Notes: generated by a model not told the origin, from the sequence alone. 64,000 nt of DNA from Prochlorococcus sp. MIT 1314 (GCF_034093315.1 NZ_CP139300.1:620001-684000), one strand, 5' to 3'; shown: positions 9,867-19,284, numbered from the stretch's first letter. Numbers and translations: made by a program.

Positions 9867-10765
9867 ATTGGGTAAATATTGTTTTTTTTGATTATTTCTC
9901 TCACTTGGTTGCAAACACTTTTGTGATTGTTTTTATTGTTGGAAGCAATAATTATTCCAGGATGCTCAAAACTCTTACTATTATATATAAGTTCCTCGTT
10001 GTATATAGTAGTTATAGCACCCCCGGCAGCTTTCAAAATAGCTTCCGGCGAAGCAAAATCCCAATCTTTTGGAGAACTTTGCCCAGGCATACTCAAAGAC
10101 ATATAAATATCACTTTCTCCTCGAATAATTGAAGCAACCTTACACCCAATACTTCCCATAACAATAATTTTCTTGAAATTAATTTTATAAATTAATTCTT
10201 TTAATTTTTCATTTCTGTGATTCTTACTTGTTACTAAAGACATATCTTTGAGATCTCGTTTCTCTGAAATATTAATCTTTTTTCTTAAGCCTTCTTTGTT
10301 TTCACAAAAAAGTTGATCTCCATGTGCAATCCATAATTCATCTCTCTCTGGAATCAGTACTACTCCTAATATAGGTTTTTGATTATAATTTAAGGCCAAA
10401 TGCATTGCATAATTTTTAGTCCCTTGAACAAAATCTTTTGTTCCATCTAAGGGATCAAGAATCCATAACCATTCGGCATCAGTATCAATGCAATCATTTG
10501 AAATTTTGACGCTCTCTTCACTTAAAATTGACCAATTTATGTTCATATATTTTTCTTTAATTCTTTTAATAATCAATTCATTTACTTTTAAATCGGCTAA
10601 TGTAACAGGATCCTCATCATTATTATTTTTGATAATATCTTTTTTTTGATAGTTATCTTTAATCCTTTTTGAATAAAATAACAAAATTTCTGCAGCTTCC
10701 CAGCTGAAAATCCTTAGATCCTCGATAAGATTATCAATATCTACTCCAAAAGGTAATTTAATCAC
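9863..10765 (-). CDS. cysQ: 3'(2'),5'-bisphosphate nucleotidase CysQ-like
   Basis: Member of the lithium-sensitive inositol-monophosphatase superfamily; in cyanobacteria this clade removes the 3'-phosphate from PAP/PAPS, recycling the product of sulfate reduction and sulfotransfer. Metal-binding motifs are [20 protein letters not shown] and [15 protein letters not shown], all intact in the 300-residue protein. Start is GTG at 10765. It is convergent with pnp (4-base overlap) and divergent from rsmI with only 3 bases between the two start codons. Substrate specificity against FBPase or inositol phosphate cannot be proved from motifs; context and length favour CysQ. Confidence 0.88.
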   Translation of the reverse strand: MIKLPFGVDIDNLIEDLRIFSWEAAEILLFYSKRIKDNYQKKDIIKNNNDEDPVTLADLKVNELIIKRIKEKYMNINWSILSEESVKISNDCIDTDAEWLWILDPLDGTKDFVQGTKNYAMHLALNYNQKPILGVVLIPERDELWIAHGDQLFCENKEGLRKKINISEKRDLKDMSLVTSKNHRNEKLKELIYKINFKKIIVMGSIGCKVASIIRGESDIYMSLSMPGQSSPKDWDFASPEAILKAAGGAITTIYNEELIYNSKSFEHPGIIIASNNKNNHKSVCNQVREIIKKNNIYPI

Positions 10766-10768
10766 TAA

Positions 10769-11632
10769 ATGAAAAATAATTATCCATTATCACACAGAAG
10801 TCAAGAACCGGAAAGTGGTGTCTTATATATGGTTGGAACACCTATTGGTAATTTAAATGATCTATCTTATAGAGCCATAAACATTCTTAAAAATGTTTCT
10901 TTAATTGCCTGCGAGGATACTAGGCATACAAGAAAAATAATGAATAAGTTTAATATTACTAATAACCTTATAAGCTGTAATAAGCATAATTCATTTAGCA
11001 AAATCCCAAGAATAATTAAAGATCTTAAGGAAAGTAAATCAATAGCCCTTGTAAGTGATGCAGGTATGCCTGGGATTTGTGATCCAGGAGAGAATATCGC
11101 TAAAGCAGTTAAATTACAGGGATATGATGTTATATGCGTACCTGGTCCTTGTGCTGCCCTAACTGCACTGATCTCTAGCGGCATGCCTTCATCAAGTTTT
11201 ATATTCGAAGGTTTTCTACCAAGAAAAAAGATTGAAAGAGAAAAAATTCTTACGGAAATCAGCAACCATGAAAAAACAACAATAATATTTGAATCCCCAC
11301 ATCGTCTCAAAAAATTGTTGAGAGAATTATCAGAATATTGCGGAGGTGAAAGAGAAATTGAAATATCTCGAGAATTAACAAAAAAATTTGAAGAACATAT
11401 TGGGAATAACTTAAAGAATGCAATAAGTTTTTTCGAAAAAGAAGAAGTAAAGGGCGAAATAACAATTGTAATTAAAGGCATTGCTAAAGCAAAAGGTCTA
11501 GATTTTCAGGAATCAAACCTTAAGAAAGAACTAAAGGATTTGCTTAATGCAGGTTTAAGTTTATCTTCAGCTTCAAAATATTTAGCAAAAAAAACAGGCA
11601 TTAAAAAAAGCGTTATTTATGATTTAAGCTAA
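10769..11632 (+). CDS. rsmI: 16S rRNA (cytidine-1402-2'-O)-methyltransferase
   Basis: Adds the 2'-O-methyl group to C1402 in the ribosomal P site. The 287-residue protein belongs to the tetrapyrrole-methylase fold: LYMVGTPIGNLNDLSYRAI near the N-terminus, IACEDTRHTRK, VSDAGMPGICDPG, VPGPCAALTALISSGMP and FEGFLPRK are all present and diagnostic for RsmI. A C-terminal HTH-like tail (LSLSSASKYLAKKTGIKKSVIYDL) is retained. It is divergent from cysQ, with 3 bases between starts, so its promoter must lie within cysQ. Confidence 0.95.
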   Translation: MKNNYPLSHRSQEPESGVLYMVGTPIGNLNDLSYRAINILKNVSLIACEDTRHTRKIMNKFNITNNLISCNKHNSFSKIPRIIKDLKESKSIALVSDAGMPGICDPGENIAKAVKLQGYDVICVPGPCAALTALISSGMPSSSFIFEGFLPRKKIEREKILTEISNHEKTTIIFESPHRLKKLLRELSEYCGGEREIEISRELTKKFEEHIGNNLKNAISFFEKEEVKGEITIVIKGIAKAKGLDFQESNLKKELKDLLNAGLSLSSASKYLAKKTGIKKSVIYDLS

Positions 11633-11653
11633 AATTTTATAAATGTAAAAAAT

Positions 11654-11875
11654 ATGATTTTGCCTCTAAGAAAAACATTTTTAACACTTTTATTCAACTT
11701 ATCCCTTTTTTTGATGCTAATCGTTGGAATACAAAATAATTCCAATAGAAGTAAAGTTGATTTTCTACTTGATAAAACTATAAATCTTCCCATTAGTTTT
11801 ATAGTAGGAACAAGTTTTATAAGTGGATCGATTTTGGGAGGCCTTTTAAATATAAAATTTGACAGCAGGAATTAA
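11654..11875 (+). CDS. Small two-TM membrane protein, LapA/DUF1049-like
   Basis: A 73-residue protein with two hydrophobic segments (about residues 8-25 and 43-65) joined by a short polar loop containing NNSNRSKVDFLLDKTINLP. The layout, TM-loop with VxF strand-TM with a glycine-rich GSILGGLL, is that of the LapA/DUF1049 family, members of which help LPS assembly in proteobacteria. Sequence match is weak, so function is a guess. It begins 21 bases after rsmI on the same strand and converges with the next gene across 2 bases. Confidence 0.55.
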   Translation: MILPLRKTFLTLLFNLSLFLMLIVGIQNNSNRSKVDFLLDKTINLPISFIVGTSFISGSILGGLLNIKFDSRN

Positions 11876-11877
11876 TT

Positions 11878-12564
11878 TCAAAGAGCTATTAAAGAGCCAG
11901 AACTAACAATCCTTGTGATACCTTTTGAAATCAAAAATGGGGCTGCAATTTTGAATACATTAGAATTAGGTACCTTCAGTACTTTTTGTTCCTTATTACA
12001 AAACCTTTTTGCAACTTTTAAGTCAAAATATATTTCAATAGATTTTCGATTCAAATCATCAGTAGGAAGAAAATCCCATTCTGGAAAATCTTTCAATAAT
12101 TTAACTTCTAACTCAATCTTCTTATCTACGATCATATAAACAATTTGAGGAAAATCAATATCGGAAATAGGCACAGAAGAAAACTCCTTTCGAGGGGCAT
12201 TATCAATTTCAAAATTTAGAGGAGTAATTTCCAAGAAGGATGAATCTGGGTAGAAATCCTTTTCATTAGCAATTTGAAAAGATTTTTTATGCTCCTGGAC
12301 ATCACCCTCTTTATAGCCTTCTTCATTTTTTAGAGAATTGACTTCTTTTTTTTTCTCAGAATCTTCAAGAATATTTTTTTTAATTAATTTTTTATTAGAT
12401 TTTTTTAATTCTTCATAACTTGCCTCTCCAAGATTTATCTTCAGATTTCTTATGGTGGTAGTTCTTGTACAATTAAATTCTGCAGAAAGAACTTCAATAG
12501 TTTTTCCATCTTTAAAACCTTGAGTCATTTCACCTTTTTGTTTTTCGGTAAGTCTTTTGGCCAA
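11878..12564 (-). CDS. Conserved protein with N-terminal HTH-like region
   Basis: A 228-residue protein of unknown function. Residues 1-45 (LTEKQKGEMTQGFKDGKTIEVLSAEFNCTRTTTIRNLK, split here across the motif) look like a resolvase/transposase-type helix-turn-helix that reads GKTIEVLSAEFNCTRTTTIR. A Lys/Glu-rich linker (50-90) follows, then a globular C-terminal part with PISDIDFPQIVYMIVDKKIELE and LKDFPEWDFLPTDDLNRK. No catalytic motif is visible, so it is more likely a DNA-binding or regulatory protein than a recombinase. It is the last gene before the tRNA and the start of the island, and reads towards the core genome. Confidence 0.6.
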   Translation of the reverse strand: MAKRLTEKQKGEMTQGFKDGKTIEVLSAEFNCTRTTTIRNLKINLGEASYEELKKSNKKLIKKNILEDSEKKKEVNSLKNEEGYKEGDVQEHKKSFQIANEKDFYPDSSFLEITPLNFEIDNAPRKEFSSVPISDIDFPQIVYMIVDKKIELEVKLLKDFPEWDFLPTDDLNRKSIEIYFDLKVAKRFCNKEQKVLKVPNSNVFKIAAPFLISKGITRIVSSGSLIAL

Positions 12565-12669
12565 GTTAATATAAGAACATCAAAACTATAATAAAGAAAA
12601 TTTGGAATAAAAAGAATTATTTTTGAGATACTTTATCTAATAAATAATATAAATTAAGGAATACTTTGT

Positions 12670-12698
12670 TTGTTTAGACCTTTCCGTTCAGATATAAT
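12670..12698 (+). promoter_or_regulatory. Sigma-70-type promoter of the tRNA-Arg gene
   Basis: TTGTTT (12670-12675) and a perfect TATAAT (12693-12698) are separated by exactly 17 bases. Transcription would begin about 12,704-12,706, only a few bases before the mature tRNA 5' end at 12,707, as is common for single tRNA genes. Confidence 0.75.
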
Positions 12699-12706
12699 AG
12701 AGAGAT

Positions 12707-12780
<74 letters not shown>

Positions 12781-12870
12781 TTAAATTTAAAACTAAAAAA
12801 CATCAAAAAAGAACTAAAATAAATGTTTTTTATAGATTCAGAGAATAAAATCATGCTCTCCAAATAATAT

Positions 12871-14166
12871 ATGCTTAAAAAAATAAATTTTTTTAATCAA
12901 GGGGGACTAAGTTTAAGTAAAGTCGGTTTGAAATTCCTATATATAGGAGTTTTCCTATTACCATCAGCACCAGTTATTGCTGGATTTACACTATTTATAT
13001 CTTTATTATTTAGTAATAATAATAACCCAATTAATTTTTTTAGAGAAAGAAAAAATAATGTGTTTATTATTGTTTCTTTATTAATGATTTTAAGTTGCAT
13101 ATATAATAGTTTTATCAATCCAATTTTTAATCAAAAAGAAACTGGGAATTTATCATGGATTAGTTTGATTAATTGGATTCCATTTTTTTGGTGTTTTTGG
13201 GGATTTCAGCCTTATCTTGAGAAACAGAAGGTGAGAAGAATGGTCGGAAAATTGTTAGTTATTGGTTCAATACCAGTAATAATTTCTGGTTTTCTCCAAT
13301 ATTTCTTTAACGTGACAGGTCCATTTCAAATATTAAACGGATTAATTATTTGGTACCAAAAGCCAATAATTTTAACAGACGGATTAACAGGACCATTTAA
13401 TAATGCTAATTATGCTGGATCTTGGTTAACACTTGTTTGGCCCTTTTCTCTTTATTACTTTCTGATAAATACGAAAAAATCTAAAAGACTTATTACTGCG
13501 ATAATTTGTTCTTTATTAATAATTTCTATTTTGCTGACCAACTCGAGAAATTCATGGCTAGGAATGTTGATTTCAATTCAAATAATGCTGGGCTTTGAAA
13601 CAATATTTTTTCTAATTCCTTTAATTTTATTATCTTTCATCATTTTAACTTTTCTTATTTCTGTATTACCAACCTCAATAAGAAATGATTTTGTTTCCTT
13701 TATTCCTATCAATATATTTAATAATTTTCCAGATTCATCAATTGAGTTAAGTGAAGCGTATCCAAGACTTGAAATATGGAGATTTACTATCGAAAATATT
13801 CTTAAAAGACCTCTTCTTGGATGGGGTGGAGGTTCTTTCCCCATTGTTTATGAAACACTTAAGGGCAAATGGATTGGGCATCCACATAATATTATTTTTG
13901 AAATTGCCTTTAATTACGGAGTAATAACTGCAGTCATTCTTTCTTCAAGAATTTCACTCTATTTATACAAATATTATAAATTAATAGCAAATTACGCAGT
14001 ATTAAAAATCAATAGTATTAAAAATAATTTAATTTTCGAAAAAGCTTGGTTTTCATCAATTTTATTTATTACTTATTCACATCTATTTGATATGCAGTAT
14101 TTTGATTTAAGAATAAGTATTATGTCGTGGATCTTATTAGCAGGTATAAGAGCTGCAATGATTTAA
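12871..14166 (+). CDS. O-antigen ligase / polymerase family membrane protein
   Basis: A 431-residue integral membrane protein with about ten or more TMs, Wzy_C (PF04932) type. The large loop before the last TMs has the family pattern: RLEIWRFTIENILKRPLLGWG (split across a conserved R and the GWGGGSFP turn) followed by GHPHNIIFEIAFNYG, with the conserved Arg and His residues found in WaaL and Wzy. It could ligate O-antigen to lipid A core or act as a polymerase; sequence alone does not separate these. A second Wzy-like protein lies at 52235-53473, so this one may be the ligase. It is the first gene inside the island. Confidence 0.75.
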   Translation: MLKKINFFNQGGLSLSKVGLKFLYIGVFLLPSAPVIAGFTLFISLLFSNNNNPINFFRERKNNVFIIVSLLMILSCIYNSFINPIFNQKETGNLSWISLINWIPFFWCFWGFQPYLEKQKVRRMVGKLLVIGSIPVIISGFLQYFFNVTGPFQILNGLIIWYQKPIILTDGLTGPFNNANYAGSWLTLVWPFSLYYFLINTKKSKRLITAIICSLLIISILLTNSRNSWLGMLISIQIMLGFETIFFLIPLILLSFIILTFLISVLPTSIRNDFVSFIPINIFNNFPDSSIELSEAYPRLEIWRFTIENILKRPLLGWGGGSFPIVYETLKGKWIGHPHNIIFEIAFNYGVITAVILSSRISLYLYKYYKLIANYAVLKINSIKNNLIFEKAWFSSILFITYSHLFDMQYFDLRISIMSWILLAGIRAAMI

Positions 14167-14194
14167 AATCATTTTACTGATAATAATTATTTAT

Positions 14195-15628
14195 ATGAGT
14201 GTTGAGGTTAAAACAATTTGTTGTATTGGAGCTGGATATGTAGGAGGGCCTACGATGGCCGTAATTGCTGATAAATGTAAATACTTAAAGGTCATAGTTG
14301 TTGATTTAAATAAAGATAAAATTGATTCTTGGAATGACGAGGACTTAACAAAATTACCTGTTTACGAACCAGGATTAAAAGATTTAATAAAAAGATGCAG
14401 AGGTAAAAATCTATTTTTTAGCACAAACATACAGCAATCAATTGCTCAATCAGATATGGTTTTCATTTCTGTAAATACACCCACTAAAAAAAGAGGTCTA
14501 GGAGCTGGAGAAGCGAGTGATTTAAAATATATTGAGAGTTCTGCAAGATCAATTGCTGAATTTGCTGTTGGGCATACAATAGTTGTTGAAAAAAGTACAA
14601 TCCCAGTCAAAACAGCTGAAGTTATCAAAACTATACTTTTTTCTTCACAAAAAGGACTAGAAAATAAGCCTTCAAAGTCTTTTACTGTATTATCAAGTCC
14701 AGAATTTTTAGCAGAAGGTACTGCCATAGATGATTTAATTAACCCAAGCAGAGTATTGATTGGAGGTGAGAGTAAAGATTCAATAAATGCATTAGTAAAT
14801 ATATATAAAAACTGGGTAAGTGAAGAAAAAATTATAAAAACAAATATCTGGAGCTCAGAGTTATCAAAATTAACAGCCAATGCCTTTTTAGCTCAAAGGA
14901 TAAGTTCAATTAATTCTATTTCAGCATTATGCGAAAAAACTGGTGCAGATATATCAGAAGTAGCAAAAGCAGTTGGGATGGACTACAGGATTGGTAGGCA
15001 CTTTCTAAAATCAGGCCCTGGATTTGGAGGGAGCTGTTTTAAGAAGGATATTTTAAATTTGGTTTATATTTGCAAATTATACGGTTTAAATGAGGTAGCA
15101 AATTACTGGCAAGAAGTTTTAAAAATAAACCATTGGCAACAAAACAGACTTACAAATATCATCGTAAAGAAATTATTTGGAACGGTAACAAACAAAAAAA
15201 TTGGAATCCTAGGTTTTGCTTTTAAAGCCGATACAAATGATACGAGAGAATCGCCCGCTATAAATATTTGTTCCAATTTATTACTAGAGGGGGCAAAGTT
15301 ATCCATTTACGATCCAAAAGTTAAATTTCAGGAAATATCCGATTCTTTAAATGATCTAAATAATGCACAGGACCATACAATTAAAATTAAAGATAGTATT
15401 TTCACGGCTTCATCTTTTGAGCAACTAGCAAATGGCTCAGATGCAATTTTAATTTTAACTGAATGGGTTGAATTCAAGAACATTGATTGGGTTAAGATAT
15501 CAAAGTTAATGCGCAAACCATCATGGATTTTTGATTGCAGAGACATAATTGATGTTAATCATTTTGGTGAAAGTGATTTAAATATTTGGAAACTTGGATT
15601 TGGATCAAATATGGATAATCAAAAATGA
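14195..15628 (+). CDS. ugd: UDP-glucose 6-dehydrogenase, eukaryote-like (long) type
   Basis: Oxidises UDP-glucose to UDP-glucuronate with two NAD+. The 477-residue protein begins with the Rossmann motif CCIGAGYVGGPT (9-20) and contains GRGKNLFFSTNI-like, VFISVNTPTK, SSPEFLAEGTAIDDL, the NAFLAQRISSINSISALCE helix and catalytic Cys281 in GPGFGGSCFKKD. These segments match the animal/plant UGDH class far better than the short (about 390-residue) bacterial Ugd. The product feeds the UDP-xylose synthase at 16620 and the UDP-glucuronate epimerase at 50160. Its TGA overlaps the rfbA ATG (ATGA), so the two are translationally coupled. Confidence 0.93.
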   Translation: MSVEVKTICCIGAGYVGGPTMAVIADKCKYLKVIVVDLNKDKIDSWNDEDLTKLPVYEPGLKDLIKRCRGKNLFFSTNIQQSIAQSDMVFISVNTPTKKRGLGAGEASDLKYIESSARSIAEFAVGHTIVVEKSTIPVKTAEVIKTILFSSQKGLENKPSKSFTVLSSPEFLAEGTAIDDLINPSRVLIGGESKDSINALVNIYKNWVSEEKIIKTNIWSSELSKLTANAFLAQRISSINSISALCEKTGADISEVAKAVGMDYRIGRHFLKSGPGFGGSCFKKDILNLVYICKLYGLNEVANYWQEVLKINHWQQNRLTNIIVKKLFGTVTNKKIGILGFAFKADTNDTRESPAINICSNLLLEGAKLSIYDPKVKFQEISDSLNDLNNAQDHTIKIKDSIFTASSFEQLANGSDAILILTEWVEFKNIDWVKISKLMRKPSWIFDCRDIIDVNHFGESDLNIWKLGFGSNMDNQK

Positions 15629-16512
15629 ACCAAAATAATTTAAAAGGGATAATTCTTGCAGGGGGTAGTGGTTCAAGACTTGCTCCATTAACAAACTCGC
15701 TGAGTAAACAACTTTTGCCAGTATATGATAAGCCAATGATTTACTATCCTTTAAGCACCTTAATGCTTATGGGTGTAAAAGATATCCTTCTAATAACTAC
15801 ATCAAGAGATCAATCTCTTTTTAAGAATTTATTAGGTACAGGCGAGAACTTTGGAATTAAAATTTCCTACGAAGTTCAAGAAGAACCTAAAGGGGTACCA
15901 CAAGCATTCCTTCTGGCTGAAAAATTTATTGGAAATTCAAAAGTAGTTTTAATACTTGGTGACAATATTTTTTATGGTCATGATTTAACAAATCAATTAG
16001 TTAATGCAGCTTCCAAGGATTGCGATGCAACCATATTCGCATATAGAGTTCAAGACCCAAGTAGATTTGGAATTATAAATTTTAATAAAGATAACATTCC
16101 TACTTATATAGAGGAAAAACCTAAAGCATCTAAAAGTGATTTCGCAATAACAGGTATATATATTTACAAAAGTAATGTAGTGGAATACGCTAAAAATCTA
16201 AAACCATCAGAAAGAGGAGAATTAGAAATTACAGATCTGAATAATATTTATATGAAAGCAAAAAACCTGAATGTAGAGATCTTAGGTAGAGGAATAGCTT
16301 GGCTTGATACAGGAACTTTCGAATCATTGCAGGATGCTAGTTTCTTTATAAAAACATTAGAAATGCGCCAAGGATTAAAAATAGGCTGTCCTGAAGAAAT
16401 TGCATGGAGGTTGAATTACATTGATGATAGAAAATTTGGAGATATTTCTAGAAAATATATTAAGAGCCCATATGGCAACTATTTAAAAAAGATTTTAAAA
16501 GAGAAAAAATAG
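15625..16512 (+). CDS. rfbA: Glucose-1-phosphate thymidylyltransferase
   Basis: Makes dTDP-glucose, the first step of dTDP-L-rhamnose synthesis. 295 residues, normal length; GIILAGGSGSRLAPLT at the N-terminus is the nucleotide-binding loop, followed by SKQLLPVYDKPMIYYPLSTL, VLILGDNIFYG with the metal-binding Asp, EEKP and the GIAWLDTGTFESL segment. It is coupled to ugd by a four-base overlap. The other rhamnose genes are far away: rfbC and rfbD at 42.2-43.8 kb and rfbB at 49-50 kb on the other strand. Confidence 0.95.
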   Translation: MNQNNLKGIILAGGSGSRLAPLTNSLSKQLLPVYDKPMIYYPLSTLMLMGVKDILLITTSRDQSLFKNLLGTGENFGIKISYEVQEEPKGVPQAFLLAEKFIGNSKVVLILGDNIFYGHDLTNQLVNAASKDCDATIFAYRVQDPSRFGIINFNKDNIPTYIEEKPKASKSDFAITGIYIYKSNVVEYAKNLKPSERGELEITDLNNIYMKAKNLNVEILGRGIAWLDTGTFESLQDASFFIKTLEMRQGLKIGCPEEIAWRLNYIDDRKFGDISRKYIKSPYGNYLKKILKEKK

Positions 16513-16531
16513 AAAGATAAAATCTTTTTTT
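16513..16531 (+). terminator. Weak hairpin plus T-run after rfbA
   Basis: Directly after the rfbA stop, AAAGAT (16513-16518) and ATCTTT (16522-16527) can pair across an AAA loop, followed by TTTT. The stem has a single G-C pair, so it is at best a weak factor-independent terminator in a genome where strong ones are rare. Confidence 0.3.
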
Positions 16532-16619
16532 ATAGAATTTTCTTAAATTTAATTTTTTTAGTTTATGTTATTATGTTAGATCATTACAGAAAGAAAATAC
16601 TATATAAATTATCCTAAAT

Positions 16620-17561
16620 ATGACTAAAAACAAATCAAATACAGTTAATTTAGTTACTGGAGGAGCTGGTTTTCTTGGATCTCACTTAATTGACAGATTA
16701 ATGAATAAAGGTGAAGAGGTAATTTGCATAGATAACTTTTTTACAGGAGCCAAAAAAAACTTAGTCCAATGGTTTGATAATTCTAATTTTGAATTAATAA
16801 GACATGACATAACAAAACCTATCACTCTTGAAGTTGATAGAATATGGCATTTAGCATGTCCTGCTTCTCCAATCCACTACCAATTCAATCCAATTAAAAC
16901 CGCAAAAACAAGTTTTCTTGGAACATACAATATGTTAGGAATGGCTAAAAGAGTGGGTGCACAATTTCTTCTAGCCAGTACAAGTGAAATATACGGAGAT
17001 CCAGAAGTACACCCACAACCAGAAAGTTATAGGGGTAACGTCAACCCAATTGGAATAAGAAGTTGTTATGACGAGGGGAAAAGAATTGCTGAAACATTAT
17101 CTTTTGATTACAAAAGATCTCATAATCTAGATATTAAGGTTGCTAGAATTTTTAATACTTACGGACCAAGAATGCTCCCAAATGATGGAAGAGTAGTAAG
17201 TAATTTAATTATGCAAGGATTAAAAAATGAGAGCATGACACTATATGGGGATGGCAAGCAAACTCGTTCTTTTTGCTATGTAGATGATCTTATTAATGGA
17301 CTTATTAAATTAATGAATGCAAATTTACATGGTCCAATAAATTTAGGAAATCCCAAAGAAATAACCATAATTGAATTAGCAGAAATTATTTCAAAAAAAT
17401 TAAATATTTCTGAGAAATTTATATTTAAAGACTTACCAAAAGATGATCCTCTACAAAGAAAACCTGTAATTAAAGAAGCTAAAGATAACTTAAATTGGAC
17501 TCCACTAGTAGATCTTGATCAAGGCCTTGAAAAAACAATAAATTACTTCAAAAATCTTTAA
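16620..17561 (+). CDS. uxs: UDP-glucuronate decarboxylase (UDP-xylose synthase)
   Basis: Decarboxylates UDP-glucuronate to UDP-xylose, so together with ugd it gives a pentose donor. The 313-residue extended SDR has [12 protein letters not shown] at the N-terminus, [35 protein letters not shown], the catalytic SCYDEGKR (Tyr-x3-Lys), and the UXS-specific [17 protein letters not shown] and [13 protein letters not shown]. It has no membrane anchor, unlike some eukaryotic UXS. A 107-base gap separates it from rfbA, and the next gene follows after 10 bases. Confidence 0.93.
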   Translation: MTKNKSNTVNLVTGGAGFLGSHLIDRLMNKGEEVICIDNFFTGAKKNLVQWFDNSNFELIRHDITKPITLEVDRIWHLACPASPIHYQFNPIKTAKTSFLGTYNMLGMAKRVGAQFLLASTSEIYGDPEVHPQPESYRGNVNPIGIRSCYDEGKRIAETLSFDYKRSHNLDIKVARIFNTYGPRMLPNDGRVVSNLIMQGLKNESMTLYGDGKQTRSFCYVDDLINGLIKLMNANLHGPINLGNPKEITIIELAEIISKKLNISEKFIFKDLPKDDPLQRKPVIKEAKDNLNWTPLVDLDQGLEKTINYFKNL

Positions 17562-17571
17562 ATGAATCAAT

Positions 17572-18438
17572 ATGGATAAATATTTATCGCGACAAGAAGT
17601 TGAAGATTATTGGGATATTTTAATCAAAAAAGATATAGATCTATTTATTTATTCCTTATCAACAAATAACCTTGCAACAAATTGGGCATTCATTTTTAGG
17701 CATAAAATTTTAAAGTTACTGATCCCAAAAGAAGTAAAAATTGGAACACTTGAATTGAATAAAAAATATTGCGAATTGGAATCATTAAGATCAAAATCCA
17801 AATCAAACTCTGATTACTTAAGTTTTCATTCAGTAATGATTAGAGATTTAATAAGAAATCTAAATCCAAATAGTTATTGTTTAATTATTGATATAGATGC
17901 TTTCCCCCTAAGTACATATTCAATAAAACTTACATTTGTACTTGCTATGCTTAAAGGGATTAATGGTAATATCCAGAGAACTAATTGTATTAATAATGAA
18001 GGTCATCTCTTCATAGGTCCCTCCTATATTTGTTTTAATACTGAAGCTATAATAAAGCTAAAGGAAGCAGCCTGGATTGCTAATACAAGATCAGATGTTA
18101 GTGAAGAAATTACTTGGGCTAAACCTGAGTTAATTGATCACCACTTATTCAAGCCCATCAGTACTATATTTAAACCTATTTGGGCTTTAGAAGGGGAAAA
18201 AAAAATATATGGTATAGGAACAACATTTGGATACAATTATTTACCAATAAACTATCACCATTTTTATTCAAGAAATTTTATTGCAAGAATGCATTTCTTT
18301 TTAATAAGTTTTTCAAAATATCTAAAAATAAAATTAACTCATAAGGATGATAAAAAAAATAATTTAAAATTAAAAATCAAGCAGATCTTAATTGAAAGTA
18401 AATTTTCGATCAAATATATATTAGGTAGAATTTTGTAA
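17572..18438 (+). CDS. Unknown protein, possible GT-A-like glycosyltransferase
   Basis: A 288-residue cytoplasmic protein that I do not recognise. The segment NSYCLIIDIDAFPLSTYSI contains a DID motif on a hydrophobic strand, which resembles the metal-binding DxD of GT-A glycosyltransferases, and GPSYICFNTEAI resembles the acceptor loop of such enzymes. The tail (about 230-288) is basic with amphipathic stretches, as in membrane-associated transferases. Context supports a transferase: 10 bases after uxs, and its stop TAA overlaps the ATG of a GT25-like gene by one base. Function remains a guess. Confidence 0.5.
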   Translation: MDKYLSRQEVEDYWDILIKKDIDLFIYSLSTNNLATNWAFIFRHKILKLLIPKEVKIGTLELNKKYCELESLRSKSKSNSDYLSFHSVMIRDLIRNLNPNSYCLIIDIDAFPLSTYSIKLTFVLAMLKGINGNIQRTNCINNEGHLFIGPSYICFNTEAIIKLKEAAWIANTRSDVSEEITWAKPELIDHHLFKPISTIFKPIWALEGEKKIYGIGTTFGYNYLPINYHHFYSRNFIARMHFFLISFSKYLKIKLTHKDDKKNNLKLKIKQILIESKFSIKYILGRIL

Positions 18439-19265
18439 TGAACGATATCTCTTTTTATATAATTCACAATAATTCTGAGGATAGAATTGATATAAGAAAT
18501 CAATTACAAAATCTTGCTAATAATTTAAATATTGATTTTTTTGAAATTTATAGGCAGAAAACTATTTCAAAAGTAAATTTTAATTTCAAGCATAAATTAA
18601 AAATCTTAAGAATTTATTCCTTGAGAATTTTTTATAATTTAAAACATAAAAGGGATTTTTCATTTAATTTTTGTTGCTTACTTTTAAAAAGCTTATTAAA
18701 TCTAAATAAATTCATATTAAATCTTTTTTTTAAAACTAGGAATAAGACTATAGATTCCTATAAGCATTTTACTATCGAATCTTTTGTAACTAAAAAGCAT
18801 ATTAAAGCTTGGGAACACTTCTTAAAAAGTAAGAAAGAAATAATGGTTATATTTGAAGATGATGCCATATGTAAAAAAGATACTGAGAAAAGATTAAAAG
18901 AAATTTTTGTGAGATCAAAAAGTTTAGATTTTAATAATTTTTTTGTTGATTTAGCAGGAGGATTAAATTTAAAAGATGTAATCCCAGCTAAGAGAATTAA
19001 AAAATATAATGATGAATTTATTCTTCTTGAAGGCATATATACAAATACAGCTTGCAGTTATTTAATTAGTAGGAATCTCATTCAACTATTGTATAAAGAA
19101 TATCAAGAGACAAAATTAAATAATTATTTCCCAATAGATCACCTCATAAATAAGCTAGGTTTAGAAATTAATAAAACACAAAATATTCTAAGCATGCACT
19201 TTCACCATCCTTTATTTACTCATGGTTCCTTTAAAGGTAAAATAAAATCATGGCAAATTTATTAA
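18438..19265 (+). CDS. Glycosyltransferase family 25-like
   Basis: A 275-residue protein. The motif KKHIKAWEHFLKS followed by IMVIFEDDAICKKD is the pattern of GT25 LPS transferases (SHxxxWxxI...ALIxEDDA), usually galactosyl- or glucosyltransferases. The N-terminal FYIIHNNSEDRIDIRNQL also fits the GT25 start, although the region between (about 45-100) is a long basic insertion unlike typical members. GIYTNTACSYLISRN matches the later family segment. It overlaps the preceding gene by one base and precedes a GT2-like gene by 19 bases, in a run of transferases on the plus strand. Confidence 0.72.
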   Translation: MNDISFYIIHNNSEDRIDIRNQLQNLANNLNIDFFEIYRQKTISKVNFNFKHKLKILRIYSLRIFYNLKHKRDFSFNFCCLLLKSLLNLNKFILNLFFKTRNKTIDSYKHFTIESFVTKKHIKAWEHFLKSKKEIMVIFEDDAICKKDTEKRLKEIFVRSKSLDFNNFFVDLAGGLNLKDVIPAKRIKKYNDEFILLEGIYTNTACSYLISRNLIQLLYKEYQETKLNNYFPIDHLINKLGLEINKTQNILSMHFHHPLFTHGSFKGKIKSWQIY

Positions 19266-19284
19266 TCTTATATATTGATAATGA

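Noticed and set aside
9905-10132. Plus-strand open frame inside cysQ
   Set aside because: cysQ has intact DPLDGT and WDFASPE motifs in the minus frame; the plus frame has none.
11878-12564. HTH-like protein as an integrase or transposase for the island
   Set aside because: Only the short N-terminal HTH-like stretch is visible; there is no tyrosine or serine recombinase or DDE motif.
12795-12831. AAAAAACAT/ATGTTTTTT inverted repeat after the tRNA as a terminator
   Set aside because: Nine-base stem with one G-C pair and a 19-base loop, and no T-run outside the stem; too weak in such A+T-rich DNA.
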